From: JAYZAP01 sp964645285 | GTDB taxonomy: Bacteria > Pseudomonadota > Alphaproteobacteria > JAAXGF01 | Length of the DNA stretch: 23,028 bases | Assembly: GCA_964645285.1 (NCBI GenBank) | Contig: CAZYDR010000058.1 | Coordinates: forward strand, 1-23,028 | Direction of reading: 5' to 3' | Part shown: one piece after another, positions 1 to 7,154 of the stretch | Position numbering within the stretch: position 1 is the stretch's first letter | How the letters are laid out: the number at the start of each line of letters is the position of its first letter | Program-made: the position numbers and the translations under genes | Notes under the pieces: model-generated | Databases searched by the model: none | What the model was told of the DNA's origin: nothing | What the model saw: the letters and a program-made list of their open reading frames with translations, nothing else

Positions 1-1122
1 TAGTGCGCGGCGGAACCGAACGTCACGCACTAGGCCCCGCCAGCCGTCGTCGGCCGCGTTGAGGTTGGGAAAAAGGGCGATCTGCGAGCCCCGCACGGTG
101 TTCCACAGGCGGGTGCCGAAACCGTTGGTCTTTTCGTTCTCTTTGAGGAAGGTGTAGTTGTCGAAGCGGATGTAGCGGGCCTGGAGATCGGAATCGCCGA
201 ACCCGGTCTTTGCCGGGATCAGCTTGTTGTTGGCGACGCTGATGACCAGGCGGTCAATATAGGGAAGCTGGTGTCCGGCCTCATCGACCCGGTGGTAATA
301 GGGATTACGCTCGAACACAAAACGCTCAGAGGGCGGCCAGGTGACGTTGCGCCATGGCTGCAGCACCGGCAGATCGGGATTGTCGAAGCGGTACTGGTGG
401 TCCTTGCGGTGGTGCAGCCCAGCCCAGTCTTTGGTTTTGGCTTCGTCGACCCGCTGCTGCAGTTCGTCGGCATCTGCATAACGGGCATGGAACTGTTTGA
501 GGTAGTGACCGGCGCGATAGATGAACAACGGCCGCGCCCCGGCCAGGGCCGGCAAGAAGAACGGGTTGGGTTTCGACCAGCTGTAGCGCACGGTGACGTC
601 GTCGATGATGTCGACGGTTGGCGCTTCGCCATCGAGCAGCAAAGCCTTGGGCGGTCCCACCGGCGACGTGGTCTCGTCGTTGGCCACGTCCTCCCAGTAG
701 TAGCGGAAGGCCTCCGACGTGAACGGCTCGCCGTCGGACCAGCGGTGATCTGAGCGCAGGTGCATGGTGAAGATGCGGTTTTCCTCGACGTCGATGCTCG
801 CGAGGATGTCGGGTACCAGATTGAGGTTGGCGTCATAGCCGACCAGCCGGCCATAGCCGTAGACCATCATCATGCGGATGTCTTTTTGCTTGGCCATGAT
901 CATGCGCAGGTCGCCGCCGTACTCGCCGGTCTGGTAATCGCCCTGGAAGGTCACCACCATGGGGCTGTCGGGCAGGCGGTCGGTGATCGCGGGAAGCGTG
1001 CCGGCGGTTACCTGTTCGGCAAGAAACGGCGGCTCCATATACTCACCAGCGACCGCCGGGAGCCCGGTGGTGGCCAATCCGACCACGGCTAGGGCGGCGA
1101 AAACTTGTCTGATGAGCATCAT
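1..1122 (-). CDS. ABC transporter substrate-binding protein, family 5 (peptide/nickel type), C-terminus outside window
   Basis: Periplasmic binding component of an Opp/Dpp-type importer; the substrate cannot be told from sequence. Translation from the ATG at 1122 runs in frame for 374 codons to the window edge, so the C-terminal part is missing. The first 25 residues form a Sec signal peptide (MMLIRQ, then a hydrophobic stretch) with a likely cleavage after AVA at residue 25, and no lipobox cysteine is seen. The mature part has family 5 hallmarks: 'RLVGYDANLNLVPDILAS', a 'RWSDGEPFTSEAFRYYWEDV' segment, and later 'FERNPYYHRVDEAGHQLPYID'. Its ATG overlaps the TGA of the upstream ATPase gene (ATGA, 1119-1122), so the two are translationally coupled. 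Permease genes would be expected further left. Family is confident; substrate unknown. Confidence 0.88.
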   Translation of the reverse strand, partial: MMLIRQVFAALAVVGLATTGLPAVAGEYMEPPFLAEQVTAGTLPAITDRLPDSPMVVTFQGDYQTGEYGGDLRMIMAKQKDIRMMMVYGYGRLVGYDANLNLVPDILASIDVEENRIFTMHLRSDHRWSDGEPFTSEAFRYYWEDVANDETTSPVGPPKALLLDGEAPTVDIIDDVTVRYSWSKPNPFFLPALAGARPLFIYRAGHYLKQFHARYADADELQQRVDEAKTKDWAGLHHRKDHQYRFDNPDLPVLQPWRNVTWPPSERFVFERNPYYHRVDEAGHQLPYIDRLVISVANNKLIPAKTGFGDSDLQARYIRFDNYTFLKENEKTNGFGTRLWNTVRGSQIALFPNLNAADDGWRGLVRDVRFRRAL

Positions 1123-3014
1123 GAAGTAATCTCCGAAAGGTTTGCGCCCACGGCGGCCCGCACCGAGTGGCCGCTGCCGAGATCGACCATGGTGGTCGGC
1201 GCTACGCCATCGATGGTGAAAGGCGCCGGCCAGGCGGCGAGATTGGGCGTCTTGTTCTTCAATACCTCGTCGAAATTCAGCCGGCGGTCTGGATCGGGAT
1301 AGGGCACCGCAGCCAATAATGTCCGAGTATAGGGGTGCATGGGATTGTGGAACAGCTCCTCAGGCGTCGCCAGTTCGACCAAGCGCCCGGCGCACATGAC
1401 CGCAATGCGGTCGGCCATGTAGTCGACCACCGCCAGATTATGAGTGACGAACAGATAGGTCAGGCCCAGTTGTTCCTTGAGGTCCTGCAGCAGATTGAGG
1501 ATTTGCGCCTGGATCGAGACGTCGAGGGACGATACCGGTTCGTCGCAGATCAGCAGCTGGGGCCTCAGGGCAAGGGCCCGGGCAATGCCCAGACGCTGGC
1601 GCTGGCCACCGGAAAAGCTGTGCGGGTAGCGTCTCAGATAACGCACATCGAGGCCGACAAGGCGCATCAGTTCGCGGACCAGGTCCATGCGCTCCTGTTG
1701 GCTGCCGACGTTATGGATGATCAAGGGTTCGCTGATGATGTCGAAAGCGGTCATGCGCGGGTTGAGCGACCCGAATGGGTCCTGGAAGATGAATTGGACC
1801 TTGCGGCGAAACCCAAGCAATTCCTCGTTATCAAGCCCTAGTACGTCGATGTCGTGGCTGTTCTCGTTGTAGTGTACGGTGCCGGAATCCGTGGTCAGGG
1901 CCCGCATGATCAGCTTGCTGGTGGTGGTTTTGCCGCAGCCCGATTCACCGACCAGCCCGAGGCATTCGCCGCGCTTGATATCGAAGCTGACGTCCTCGAC
2001 GGCAATGGCGCGACCCTCGTCCTCACCGCCGAACCATCCCTGTTTGCGCAGCGAGAATGACTTGCACAGATTGCGCACGGACAGCAGTGGCTTGTCGCTG
2101 CCGGAACCGTTCGTCGCAATCGGCGCTGCGTTTTGCTCCAGCAGGATCGCCTTGACCGGCTCGATGGCGCGAATCGGCACCAGGCGTTCGCCCTCGGCCA
2201 TGTCGAAGCGCGGCACCGCGTCGAGCAACGCCTTGAGGTAGGGATGCTGGGAATTGCGGAAAATGTCGGTCAGGGAGCCGCTTTCCATGATCTTGCCGTG
2301 GTACATGACGACCACTTCCTCGGCCACATTGGCGACGACGCCCAGATCATGGGTGATCATCAGTACCGCCATGCCCAACTCGGCCTGGAGATCGGCGATG
2401 AGCTTGAGGATTTGGGCCTGGATGGTGACGTCCAGCGCGGTAGTCGGCTCGTCGGCGATCAGCAGGGCCGGACGGCAGATCAGCGCCATGGCGATCATTG
2501 CCCGCTGGCGCAAGCCGCCGGAGAGCTCGAACGGGTAGGATTTGTAGGCGCTCGCCGGATCGGGGAAGCCGACCAGACGCAGGGTCTCGATGGTCAACTC
2601 GCGGCCGGTGGCGCGGTTGACGTCACGGTGCAGATGCAGGGCCTCGCCGACCTGATTGCCCACCGTGTACAACTGGGACAACGAGGTCATGGGTTCCTGA
2701 AAAATGATCGAGACTTGCCCGCCGCGAATCGCCCTCATGGCGGCGCCGTCGCGCTTGAGCTTGGCGATGTCCACGTCGGGGCAGCCGTCGCGCGAATCGT
2801 GCAGGATGACCTCGCCGCCGCTGATCCGCGCCACCTTGGGCAGAATGCCCATGATTGCCTGGGCGATGGTCGATTTGCCCGATCCGGACTCACCGACCAG
2901 GGCAATGGTCGAACCCTGGCGAATGCCAAATGACACGCCGTCGACGGCGATCACGAAGCTGTCCTGAACTTCAAACCCGATGGCCAGATCGCGGATGGTG
3001 AGAATGTTGCTCAT
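1119..3014 (-). CDS. Fused double-ATPase of an Opp/Dpp-type ABC importer
   Basis: Both cytoplasmic ATPase subunits of a peptide/nickel-type importer in one 631-residue chain, equivalent to DppD fused to DppF. Domain 1 has Walker A GESGSGKST at residues 41-49, signature LSGGL at 164-168 and Walker B LLIADEP. Domain 2 has Walker A GESGCGKTT at 356-364, signature FSGGQ and Walker B LLICDEP. After each domain comes the oligopeptide-transporter C-terminal motif ('HPYLKALLDAVP', 'HPYTRTLLAAVP'). The signature of domain 1 ends in Leu instead of Gln; domain 2 is canonical. The start ATG (3014) overlaps the TGA of the small membrane-protein gene upstream, and the stop overlaps the start of the binding-protein gene. 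Fused ATPases of this kind are known in alphaproteobacteria. The substrate is unknown; the glycan-gene context hints at, but does not prove, a glycan-related ligand. Confidence 0.93.
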   Translation of the reverse strand: MSNILTIRDLAIGFEVQDSFVIAVDGVSFGIRQGSTIALVGESGSGKSTIAQAIMGILPKVARISGGEVILHDSRDGCPDVDIAKLKRDGAAMRAIRGGQVSIIFQEPMTSLSQLYTVGNQVGEALHLHRDVNRATGRELTIETLRLVGFPDPASAYKSYPFELSGGLRQRAMIAMALICRPALLIADEPTTALDVTIQAQILKLIADLQAELGMAVLMITHDLGVVANVAEEVVVMYHGKIMESGSLTDIFRNSQHPYLKALLDAVPRFDMAEGERLVPIRAIEPVKAILLEQNAAPIATNGSGSDKPLLSVRNLCKSFSLRKQGWFGGEDEGRAIAVEDVSFDIKRGECLGLVGESGCGKTTTSKLIMRALTTDSGTVHYNENSHDIDVLGLDNEELLGFRRKVQFIFQDPFGSLNPRMTAFDIISEPLIIHNVGSQQERMDLVRELMRLVGLDVRYLRRYPHSFSGGQRQRLGIARALALRPQLLICDEPVSSLDVSIQAQILNLLQDLKEQLGLTYLFVTHNLAVVDYMADRIAVMCAGRLVELATPEELFHNPMHPYTRTLLAAVPYPDPDRRLNFDEVLKNKTPNLAAWPAPFTIDGVAPTTMVDLGSGHSVRAAVGANLSEITS

Positions 3015-3520
3015 GGACCGTCCTCGGGCATGACGATGCCGAGGGCCGGCAGATTGGCCACGGTCCGAGCATCGAGATCGACCCCGTTGGCGCGGGCGGC
3101 CTCGAAGGCCTGGGCGGCAATGGCGTTAAAACCGGGAAGCGAGGATTCAAGCGCCACGACGCGGCCCTTTTCCTTGATTTTGAGCTGCATCCAGCCTTCC
3201 TGTTTATCGCGCTTCGTGGTGTAGTAGTTCAGTGACATAGCGTCGAGATCTTGCCAACGGACTGCACGGCCCGCTGGTCCTCCTATCGCGATTCCCTCAG
3301 TGGAAACCTCGACGAATGTGAGGTGTCGCAACACTGTGCGAATCCCGAAAACGAGGAACAATGCACCGAGGCCCCCGAGAATGTACACCATTGGCGTAAC
3401 AAGGTTAAAGAACACTAAAGGCCCCAGGGTCAGCGCCATGCCGGCGACCGCGCGCAGGTAATCGGCCACCACCGATGAAACCGGGTAGCGGTGAATGCTG
3501 ACCGCGGGGGAAATGGTCAT
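3011..3520 (-). CDS. Small membrane protein of unknown function, two TM helices plus PH-like domain
   Basis: I do not recognise a named family. The 169-residue product has two hydrophobic segments at about residues 22-40 and 43-62, forming a membrane hairpin. A soluble C-terminal domain follows, with a beta-rich part ('VEVSTEGIAIGG', 'VRWQDLDAMSLNYY', 'GWMQLKIKEKGRVVALES') and then a helix. That pattern resembles bacterial PH-like (bPH/YdbT-like) domains. The start is set at the ATG at 3520 because it overlaps the TGA of the deacetylase-like gene (ATGA); the same frame is open further upstream but encodes low-complexity Gly/Pro/Arg sequence and lies inside the upstream gene. Its stop overlaps the ATPase start (3011-3014). 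The position between glycan enzymes and importer ATPases suggests an accessory membrane role. The DNA around 3330-3430 is somewhat more AT-rich than its neighbours. Confidence 0.75.
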   Translation of the reverse strand: MTISPAVSIHRYPVSSVVADYLRAVAGMALTLGPLVFFNLVTPMVYILGGLGALFLVFGIRTVLRHLTFVEVSTEGIAIGGPAGRAVRWQDLDAMSLNYYTTKRDKQEGWMQLKIKEKGRVVALESSLPGFNAIAAQAFEAARANGVDLDARTVANLPALGIVMPEDGP

Positions 3521-4284
3521 GGAATGTCCGCGAAAACTACCCGGGCGTCCAGCCAGTCCGCCGCCGGATGAGCCTGGGTCGCCGCCGCCAGGGCCGCGAT
3601 AAAATCCCAGCACCCCTCATCATGGGCGAGATGATGACTCAACAGGCCGGTGGGCTCATCGTCGTCGCTGCTGTTCAGCCGTCGGGTCGCCAAATGGTCT
3701 ACGGCAAGGCTCAAGGCACTGTCGTCGCCCACGAATCCCCGGTGACCGCGCCAGTCAATCAGGTCGATATGGGCGTTAACCAGGAGAACGCCGGGCGACG
3801 CCTGCCGCCGGGGTCGTGGGCCGTAGGTCGACAGGCCGCAATATCCGGCACCGCCGAGGCGTGGCGCCAGGCCGTCACCGATGCGATTCCACGGCGGCAC
3901 CAGAACCGGCACCGCGCGATCGCCGAACAGGGTCTCCAGCCGCTGCCGACCGAGTACCAACTCGTCCATGACGATGTTCGGGTTGCGGCTCGCCGCCAGC
4001 TCCGCCTTGCGTTCGCCGGCGATGGCGTGATTGTGGTGGGCATAACCGTGCTGCAATACGGTGGCGCCGGCGTCATCCACGATCGCTGTGGCGGCATGGT
4101 CGTCAATCAGCGCCGGCGTGGTCGCTAGGGCCAGCGGGATCTCAAGGCGTCGGCGCAGGGTGAGAAGCCAGTCGAGGGCCGCCGTGGCATGGGCGGCGTC
4201 GTCGTCGCGCCACCACAGGGTGGCCCGGCGCCCGGCCTCGGCCCAGCGGTCGAGCTCATCGCTGAGGTCCCGCCAACTAGTCAT
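3517..4284 (-). CDS. Polysaccharide deacetylase-like protein (NodB/CE4-related)
   Basis: Likely metal-dependent deacetylase of the NodB-homology superfamily, 255 residues. From the chosen start the metal/catalytic motif RDDDA is at residues 26-30 and an H-G-x-x-H-x-N-H motif (HGYAHHNH) at 79-86. A VPPWNRI segment fits the NodB motif 3 region (R-P-P-Y/W) and a later LLSHHLAHDEG fits the C-terminal motif. There is no signal peptide, so it probably acts in the cytoplasm, unlike most secreted CE4 enzymes. The ATG at 4284 overlaps the end of the upstream glycosyltransferase gene by 8 bases. An ATG at 4326 is possible but would sit deeper in the upstream gene and add unrelated residues. Neighbours are glycosyltransferases, so a sugar N- or O-acetyl group is a reasonable target. 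Substrate unknown. Confidence 0.8.
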   Translation of the reverse strand: MTSWRDLSDELDRWAEAGRRATLWWRDDDAAHATAALDWLLTLRRRLEIPLALATTPALIDDHAATAIVDDAGATVLQHGYAHHNHAIAGERKAELAASRNPNIVMDELVLGRQRLETLFGDRAVPVLVPPWNRIGDGLAPRLGGAGYCGLSTYGPRPRRQASPGVLLVNAHIDLIDWRGHRGFVGDDSALSLAVDHLATRRLNSSDDDEPTGLLSHHLAHDEGCWDFIAALAAATQAHPAADWLDARVVFADIP

Positions 4285-5428
4285 TTGCCCACCCGGCAAT
4301 GAGCGCGGCACTGCGCTCGGCCCCATCCATGGCGATTTTCGTTGCCCCTGGTGCTGGCGCGACCAGGGCCCTGTCGACCGCCTCGGCCAGGCGCGCCGGT
4401 GTCATGCCGTCCTCGTCCAGGGTGGTGACCCGGCCGAGAGCGTGAAGTCGCCCGGCGCGCAGTGCCTGTTCCGTCTCGCCGCCGCGGGCGAAGGGTACCA
4501 GCACGGCCCGGGCTTTTGCTTGCAGGATTTCCACTACCGTATTGTAACCAGCCTGGGACACCGATACGGCGCAGTTCGCCAGCAGGGTCGGAAAATCGGC
4601 CCGCGCGCGCTCGACCACCCCCCCCTCGGGGGCGCCGATGGCAAGGGCGGCGAAAGCGTTGTCATCGAGATTGGCGCCGGCCAGGAGTCGCCAACAGCGA
4701 TTGCCGCCGTGGCGCGATAGCGGTCGCGCGGCGCGGGCGGCATCGAGCAAAGGCGCGCCCACGGCGCCACCGCCCGCCGAGACGATGACTTCGTCCCGTC
4801 CCGCCGTGTCCGTGCCGCTGGATTCCACCGCCGCCGCCACATAGCCCGTATAGGTCAACTTGCCGGCAATCTTCCGGGCCGCGGGAAAGCTGTCATCAAA
4901 GCTGACCAGACCCGGATCACCGTGGACCAGCACGTGGTCGAAATGTTCCACGACCCAGGCCGCCGCTTCTTCCGTGCGGGCCGGTTTGCGCGAGGTCAGA
5001 ATGTCGCGTACCGACGATACAACAATCGTTCCCGCTGCCCTGGCGGCGGCCACAAGGGGCAGCAGCTCGAAGGCCAGTTGGCGGCGACCGAAGGGAAAGG
5101 TCTCGACCACCAGCACCGCCGGGGTCTGCTCGGCGAAGAGCTTGAGCGTCTCGGCGCAGCGCCGCTGACGCCAGTCACCGTTGATCGCCGTGCCGTACTC
5201 GTCGAGCAGGGCCGAGAAGCTGGCATCGGCGGCCCGCAGTGCCGGCAATTGGTGAAACTTAGCGGCGCCCAGGTCGAAATGATCGATGGCCATGCCGCCG
5301 CTCCCTACGGTGACGTCGAGGCCACGCGCCGCCGTGGCCCGGGCGACCATGGCAATGCGCCGCAAATGGCCGATTCCCAACAAGTGCTGGACATGGAACA
5401 GCACCCCAGTAAGAGCGTCAGAAGTCAC
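4277..5428 (-). CDS. MurG-like predicted glycosyltransferase (COG4671 type), short paralogue
   Basis: Predicted GT-B fold glycosyltransferase of 383 residues, probably cytoplasmic or membrane-peripheral. The N-terminus has 'HVQHLLGIGHLRR', the Gly-rich loop typical of the MurG/COG4671 group. Further on come 'SSVRDIL', 'HVLVHGDP', 'KLTYTGYV', a glycine-rich 'VSAGGGAVGAP', and the donor-site region 'SQAGYNTVVEIL' followed by 'GGETEQALRA'. These motifs occur in the same order in the gene at 8400-9629, so the two are paralogues within one operon. The start is a GTG at 5428 overlapping the TGA of the phosphatase gene (GTGA). The frame stays open upstream to 5635, but that part is the antisense-like reading of the phosphatase gene and lacks family similarity. 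Donor and acceptor are unknown. Confidence 0.85.
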   Translation of the reverse strand: MTSDALTGVLFHVQHLLGIGHLRRIAMVARATAARGLDVTVGSGGMAIDHFDLGAAKFHQLPALRAADASFSALLDEYGTAINGDWRQRRCAETLKLFAEQTPAVLVVETFPFGRRQLAFELLPLVAAARAAGTIVVSSVRDILTSRKPARTEEAAAWVVEHFDHVLVHGDPGLVSFDDSFPAARKIAGKLTYTGYVAAAVESSGTDTAGRDEVIVSAGGGAVGAPLLDAARAARPLSRHGGNRCWRLLAGANLDDNAFAALAIGAPEGGVVERARADFPTLLANCAVSVSQAGYNTVVEILQAKARAVLVPFARGGETEQALRAGRLHALGRVTTLDEDGMTPARLAEAVDRALVAPAPGATKIAMDGAERSAALIAGWAND

Positions 5429-6015
5429 GGCGCGACCAGCGGGAGATTGAGGCGCTCGACCGTGGGCCGGCCGTGGTCGTCGATCGTGAAAATATGGGCC
5501 ATCGTCCAGTCGAGGCGGGCCGGCGGCCGGCCGGTCATGTCCCAGTCCATGGCTTGGGCGAAGATCGCCCGAATCACGCCCTTGTGGGTGACGGCAACCG
5601 TGTCGCGCCCGGCGCCGGCAATTTTTGCCAGCCATGGCGTAAGGCGAGCCTGGACGTCGCGCGGGCTCTCGCCGCCCTCGGGCCGGAAATCCAGACCGTC
5701 GGCCTCGTTGTCGGCCATCTCGGTGCCCAATTCGGCGCGCAGTTCGTCAATCAGACAGCCTTCCCACCGGCCCCAGTCCATTTCGATCAGCCGCGGCTCG
5801 ATGGTCGGATTATGGATGCCCATGAGCCGCGCGGTTTCCCGGGTCCGTGCCAGGGGGCTGGTCTGCCAGATGAAGGCGGCGAGTTCGGCCGGCACCTTCC
5901 AGCCAGCAGCCGTCTTCCGGCCTTCGGCGCTAAGCGGGACGTCGCGGGCGCCCTGCATACGGCTCTGCTGGTTATAGGTGGTCGGCGCATGACGAATTAA
6001 GGCGAGGCGGGTCAT
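5425..6015 (-). CDS. Histidine phosphatase family protein (phosphoglycerate-mutase-like)
   Basis: Branch 1/2 histidine acid phosphatase fold, 196 residues, cytoplasmic. The phosphohistidine loop is LIRHAPT with His9; the common RHGET appears here as RHAPT, as in many CobC/alpha-ribazole-phosphatase-like members. Other active-site elements are S-P-L-A-R-T at 53-58 (Arg57), Glu78 within 'EMDWGRWEG', and the second catalytic His144 in 'VTHKGVIRA'. All key residues are present, so the enzyme is probably active. It sits between glycosyltransferases, with an ATGA overlap at its start (with the GT4 gene) and a GTGA overlap at its end. A phosphosugar or nucleotide-sugar-derived phosphate is therefore a plausible substrate. 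No cobalamin genes are nearby to support a CobC role. Confidence 0.9.
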   Translation of the reverse strand: MTRLALIRHAPTTYNQQSRMQGARDVPLSAEGRKTAAGWKVPAELAAFIWQTSPLARTRETARLMGIHNPTIEPRLIEMDWGRWEGCLIDELRAELGTEMADNEADGLDFRPEGGESPRDVQARLTPWLAKIAGAGRDTVAVTHKGVIRAIFAQAMDWDMTGRPPARLDWTMAHIFTIDDHGRPTVERLNLPLVAP

Positions 6016-7145
6016 GACGCGATTCCGGCCACGGCCAGGGCATGATCGAGGGTGGCTGCCGCCTGGTCGAGGCTGTGGTGGGCCGCCACCGAGGCCCGCG
6101 CCGCCGTGCCCAGATCACGACGAAGGTCGCTGTCGTCAAGCAGCCGTCTAACGGCTTCGGCGAAGCCCGCGCCGTCGCCATCGTTGGTCAGCAGCCCGGT
6201 CTCGCCGTCGCGAACCACATCGCCGACCCCGCGCACCCGACCGGCGACCACCGGCAGTCCCGCCGCCTGGGCCTCGAGCAAGGCCATGCCGTAGGCCTCG
6301 TTGACCGCCGGCCAGACCATCACGTCGGCGGCGCCGTAGTAGGCGGGCAGGGCGTCTTCGGGTTGTTCGCCGGCATAGGCCACCCGGTTGTCGCCAAGGC
6401 CGCTCAGGGCTGTCTCAACCGCGTCCCGCGCCGGCCCGTCTCCGACCACCAGCAACTGCCAGGGCCGGCCCTGCAAAGTCGCCAGAGCGGCGCCCAGGCG
6501 CTGGTAGGAGACGAGTTTGTCGCCGGGACGCATCATGGCCACGGTCAACAGCCACGGCACGGCGGGGTCGAGTTGCCGCTCACTGGCCAGGCGTTGGCGT
6601 GCTGTGTCACCAGCCGCCTCATAAGGCGCTGGGTCGAGAAACGGGACGAGGGCAATCAGCCGTTCACCATGGCTCACCAGAGGCCGCAGACCAGTCCGGT
6701 CATCCTCGGTCACGGCCAGGACGGCGCCGGCCCGGCCAAGGGCGGCGGCCACGGCGTCATGACCATCGGCCCAGGGACCTTGCGCCTGCTTCGAGGCGAA
6801 CGATGCTTCGGTCACCACATAGGGAATATCCAGGGCCGCGCTAACGGCCGGCCCCAGCCAGTCGGGCGCTTTATGGTAGAGGTGATAGGTGAACCACGCC
6901 TGTGGCCGCTGCCAGGTTTCCTGGAAGCGCTCAACCAGGGTTTGCGCTTCGGCCTCGCCGGCGGCGCGAATTTCGGCCTGACTGACAGCGTCGCCCTGGC
7001 CCTCATAGCTGCGCAAGCGCGACGCAAGCATGACGTCGTGGCCGGCGGCCCGGAGTGCCGCCATCAGCAATCCGGCCATGCGCCGGTCGCCGGACGGCAC
7101 CGGATGGTCCGGCGCCTTGAGGGGAGCGTAGAACGCGATCTCCAT
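6012..7145 (-). CDS. Glycosyltransferase, GT4-like (GT-B fold)
   Basis: Retaining GT-B glycosyltransferase of 377 residues. The N-terminal acceptor domain starts 'MEIAFYAPLKAPDHPVPSGDRR', with the Gly/Asp loop common in GT4 enzymes. The C-terminal donor domain has 'LLVVGDGPARDAVETAL', 'VAYAGEQPEDALPAYYGAAD' and the E-x7-E motif in 'NEAYGMALLEAQAAGLPVV', followed by 'GVGDVVRDGETGLL'. No membrane segment is seen. The ATG at 7145 lies 9 bases after the stop of the preceding glycosyltransferase gene, and the stop overlaps the phosphatase ATG (6012-6015). Family assignment is strong; the sugar transferred is not predictable. Confidence 0.92.
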   Translation of the reverse strand: MEIAFYAPLKAPDHPVPSGDRRMAGLLMAALRAAGHDVMLASRLRSYEGQGDAVSQAEIRAAGEAEAQTLVERFQETWQRPQAWFTYHLYHKAPDWLGPAVSAALDIPYVVTEASFASKQAQGPWADGHDAVAAALGRAGAVLAVTEDDRTGLRPLVSHGERLIALVPFLDPAPYEAAGDTARQRLASERQLDPAVPWLLTVAMMRPGDKLVSYQRLGAALATLQGRPWQLLVVGDGPARDAVETALSGLGDNRVAYAGEQPEDALPAYYGAADVMVWPAVNEAYGMALLEAQAAGLPVVAGRVRGVGDVVRDGETGLLTNDGDGAGFAEAVRRLLDDSDLRRDLGTAARASVAAHHSLDQAAATLDHALAVAGIAS

Positions 7146-7154
7146 GACTGTATT

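Noticed and set aside
271..753. Plus-strand open frame near the left edge
   Set aside because: It lies opposite the family 5 binding-protein gene, whose frame is continuous to the window edge with family motifs and a signal peptide.
5429..5635. N-terminal extension of the short MurG-like glycosyltransferase
   Set aside because: The added 69 residues are Arg/Pro/Gly-rich, lie wholly inside the phosphatase gene and precede the normal family N-terminus; the GTGA overlap at 5428 is the better start.
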